Below are positions 4,998 through 5,428 of a stretch of 5,428 bases of DNA, one piece after another; the stretch's first letter is position 1; each line of letters opens with the position of its first letter. This stretch comes from Spirochaetaceae bacterium (GTDB taxonomy: Bacteria; Spirochaetota; Spirochaetia; Treponematales; Breznakiellaceae): positions 1 to 5,428 of the forward strand of contig JAIRPM010000074.1 of assembly GCA_031257075.1 (NCBI GenBank), read 5' to 3'. The notes beneath the pieces were generated by a model. The model ran no database searches. It saw only the letters and a program-made list of their open reading frames with translations, and was not told the origin of the DNA. Made by a program: the position numbers and the translations under genes.

Positions 4998-5428
4998 ATG
5001 CCGCAGCAGCCAGGAGCCGTGCTTGCTCAGGAACTTAAGCAAAGCCAGAAGTTGTCTCTCCAGCAGACGCGCTCGCTTGATATCCTCCAACTGCCCCTTC
5101 TTGATATTAGGCAGAGAATAACGCAGGAACTTGAACACAATCCGGTGCTTGAGGTGCTGGAAGACAACGCGGAACTTTCTCTGGATGAAATAGTTCAAGT
5201 GGAAAACGAAACGGATGATTACTTTGACGATGTTTCCGATGCGGGATACGCCGGCCTCTTGACTGGTGATACCAGTTCTTTTATTGAAGGGGCGCCTGCG
5301 CATCCTGAAACTCTGAGGGACAGCCTTTTGTGGCAGATGCGGCTAAGTGTATTTGAAAATGATGTACGTACGGCAGGCGAAGCGCTTATTCAAAATCTTG
5401 ACAATGACGGCTTCAATATTATCCCGCT
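4998..5428 (+). CDS. rpoN: RNA polymerase sigma-54 factor, N-terminal part (3' end outside window)
   Basis: The visible 143 codons are open to the right edge. Residues 9-52 are sigma-54 region I, the glutamine- and leucine-rich segment that contacts enhancer-binding activators: LAQELKQSQKLSLQQTRSL, then DILQLPLLDI, and ELEHNPVLE, the family's conserved 'E.NP.LE' motif. Residues 53-104 are the acidic, variable region II. From about 105 (TLRDSLLWQMRL, then ALIQNLDNDGF) the core-RNA-polymerase-binding domain begins, with the typical 'I..LD.DGF' element. The promoter-binding HTH and RpoN box lie beyond the window. ATG 4998 is the first start after an in-frame TAA (4989-4991) and has no SD. A GTG at 5019 (codon 8), just before region I, is an alternative, but its AGGAG (5012-5016) is only 2 nt away. 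The factor directs transcription from -24/-12 promoters with AAA+ activators. The gene is divergent from the TPR gene. Confidence 0.95.
   Translation, partial: MPQQPGAVLAQELKQSQKLSLQQTRSLDILQLPLLDIRQRITQELEHNPVLEVLEDNAELSLDEIVQVENETDDYFDDVSDAGYAGLLTGDTSSFIEGAPAHPETLRDSLLWQMRLSVFENDVRTAGEALIQNLDNDGFNIIP

Noticed and set aside
4992..5303. A 103-codon open frame on the minus strand opposite rpoN.
   Set aside because: The plus strand there encodes unmistakable sigma-54 region I. The minus-strand translation is rich in Arg, Phe and Leu with no recognisable motif, as expected of a shadow frame.

Overview
The window is about 5.4 kb of tightly packed, mid-GC bacterial DNA. It reads most naturally as a chromosomal segment of a treponeme-like spirochaete, perhaps one of the host- or gut-associated lineages. 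That assignment is inference. It rests on a protein whose C-terminal half looks like the lipocalin-type domain of Treponema pallidum Tp0751 (pallilysin), on the exported and membrane-anchored gene set, and on the scarcity of Shine-Dalgarno sequences. No mobile element, CRISPR array, tRNA or rRNA is visible.

Layout, left to right. Bases 1-65 are the last 20 or so codons of an unidentified gene, followed by a GC-rich hairpin (71-106) that probably ends its transcript. A plus-strand operon follows: an exported protein with a possible NlpC/P60-like cysteine-hydrolase core (178-1497), a membrane-anchored protein with a calcium-loop-like N-terminal half and a lipocalin/pallilysin-like C-terminal half (1525-3039), and a small VanZ-family membrane protein (3043-3483). 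The gaps within the operon are only 27 and 3 nt. The operon converges on a minus-strand gene (4888-3521) coding for a membrane-anchored TPR protein whose C-terminus resembles an Mrr-type nuclease fold without its usual catalytic residues. A 109-nt divergent promoter region separates that gene from the start of rpoN (sigma-54), which runs off the right edge at 5428.

How the genes may work together. All three operon products carry an N-terminal export or membrane signal, so the operon probably acts at the cell envelope, with a hydrolase-like exported protein, an anchored beta-barrel binding protein and a VanZ-type membrane protein. The TPR protein looks like a membrane-tethered scaffold. RpoN is a transcription factor and has no evident functional tie to the rest. 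However, the region upstream of the operon contains a sequence with both sigma-54 half-elements at a spacing one base too short.

The most notable pattern is that three of the genes that begin transcription units (the operon's first gene, the TPR gene and rpoN) each have a sigma-70-like -10 hexamer ending only 5-7 nt before the ATG and no Shine-Dalgarno sequence. This predicts leaderless mRNAs.
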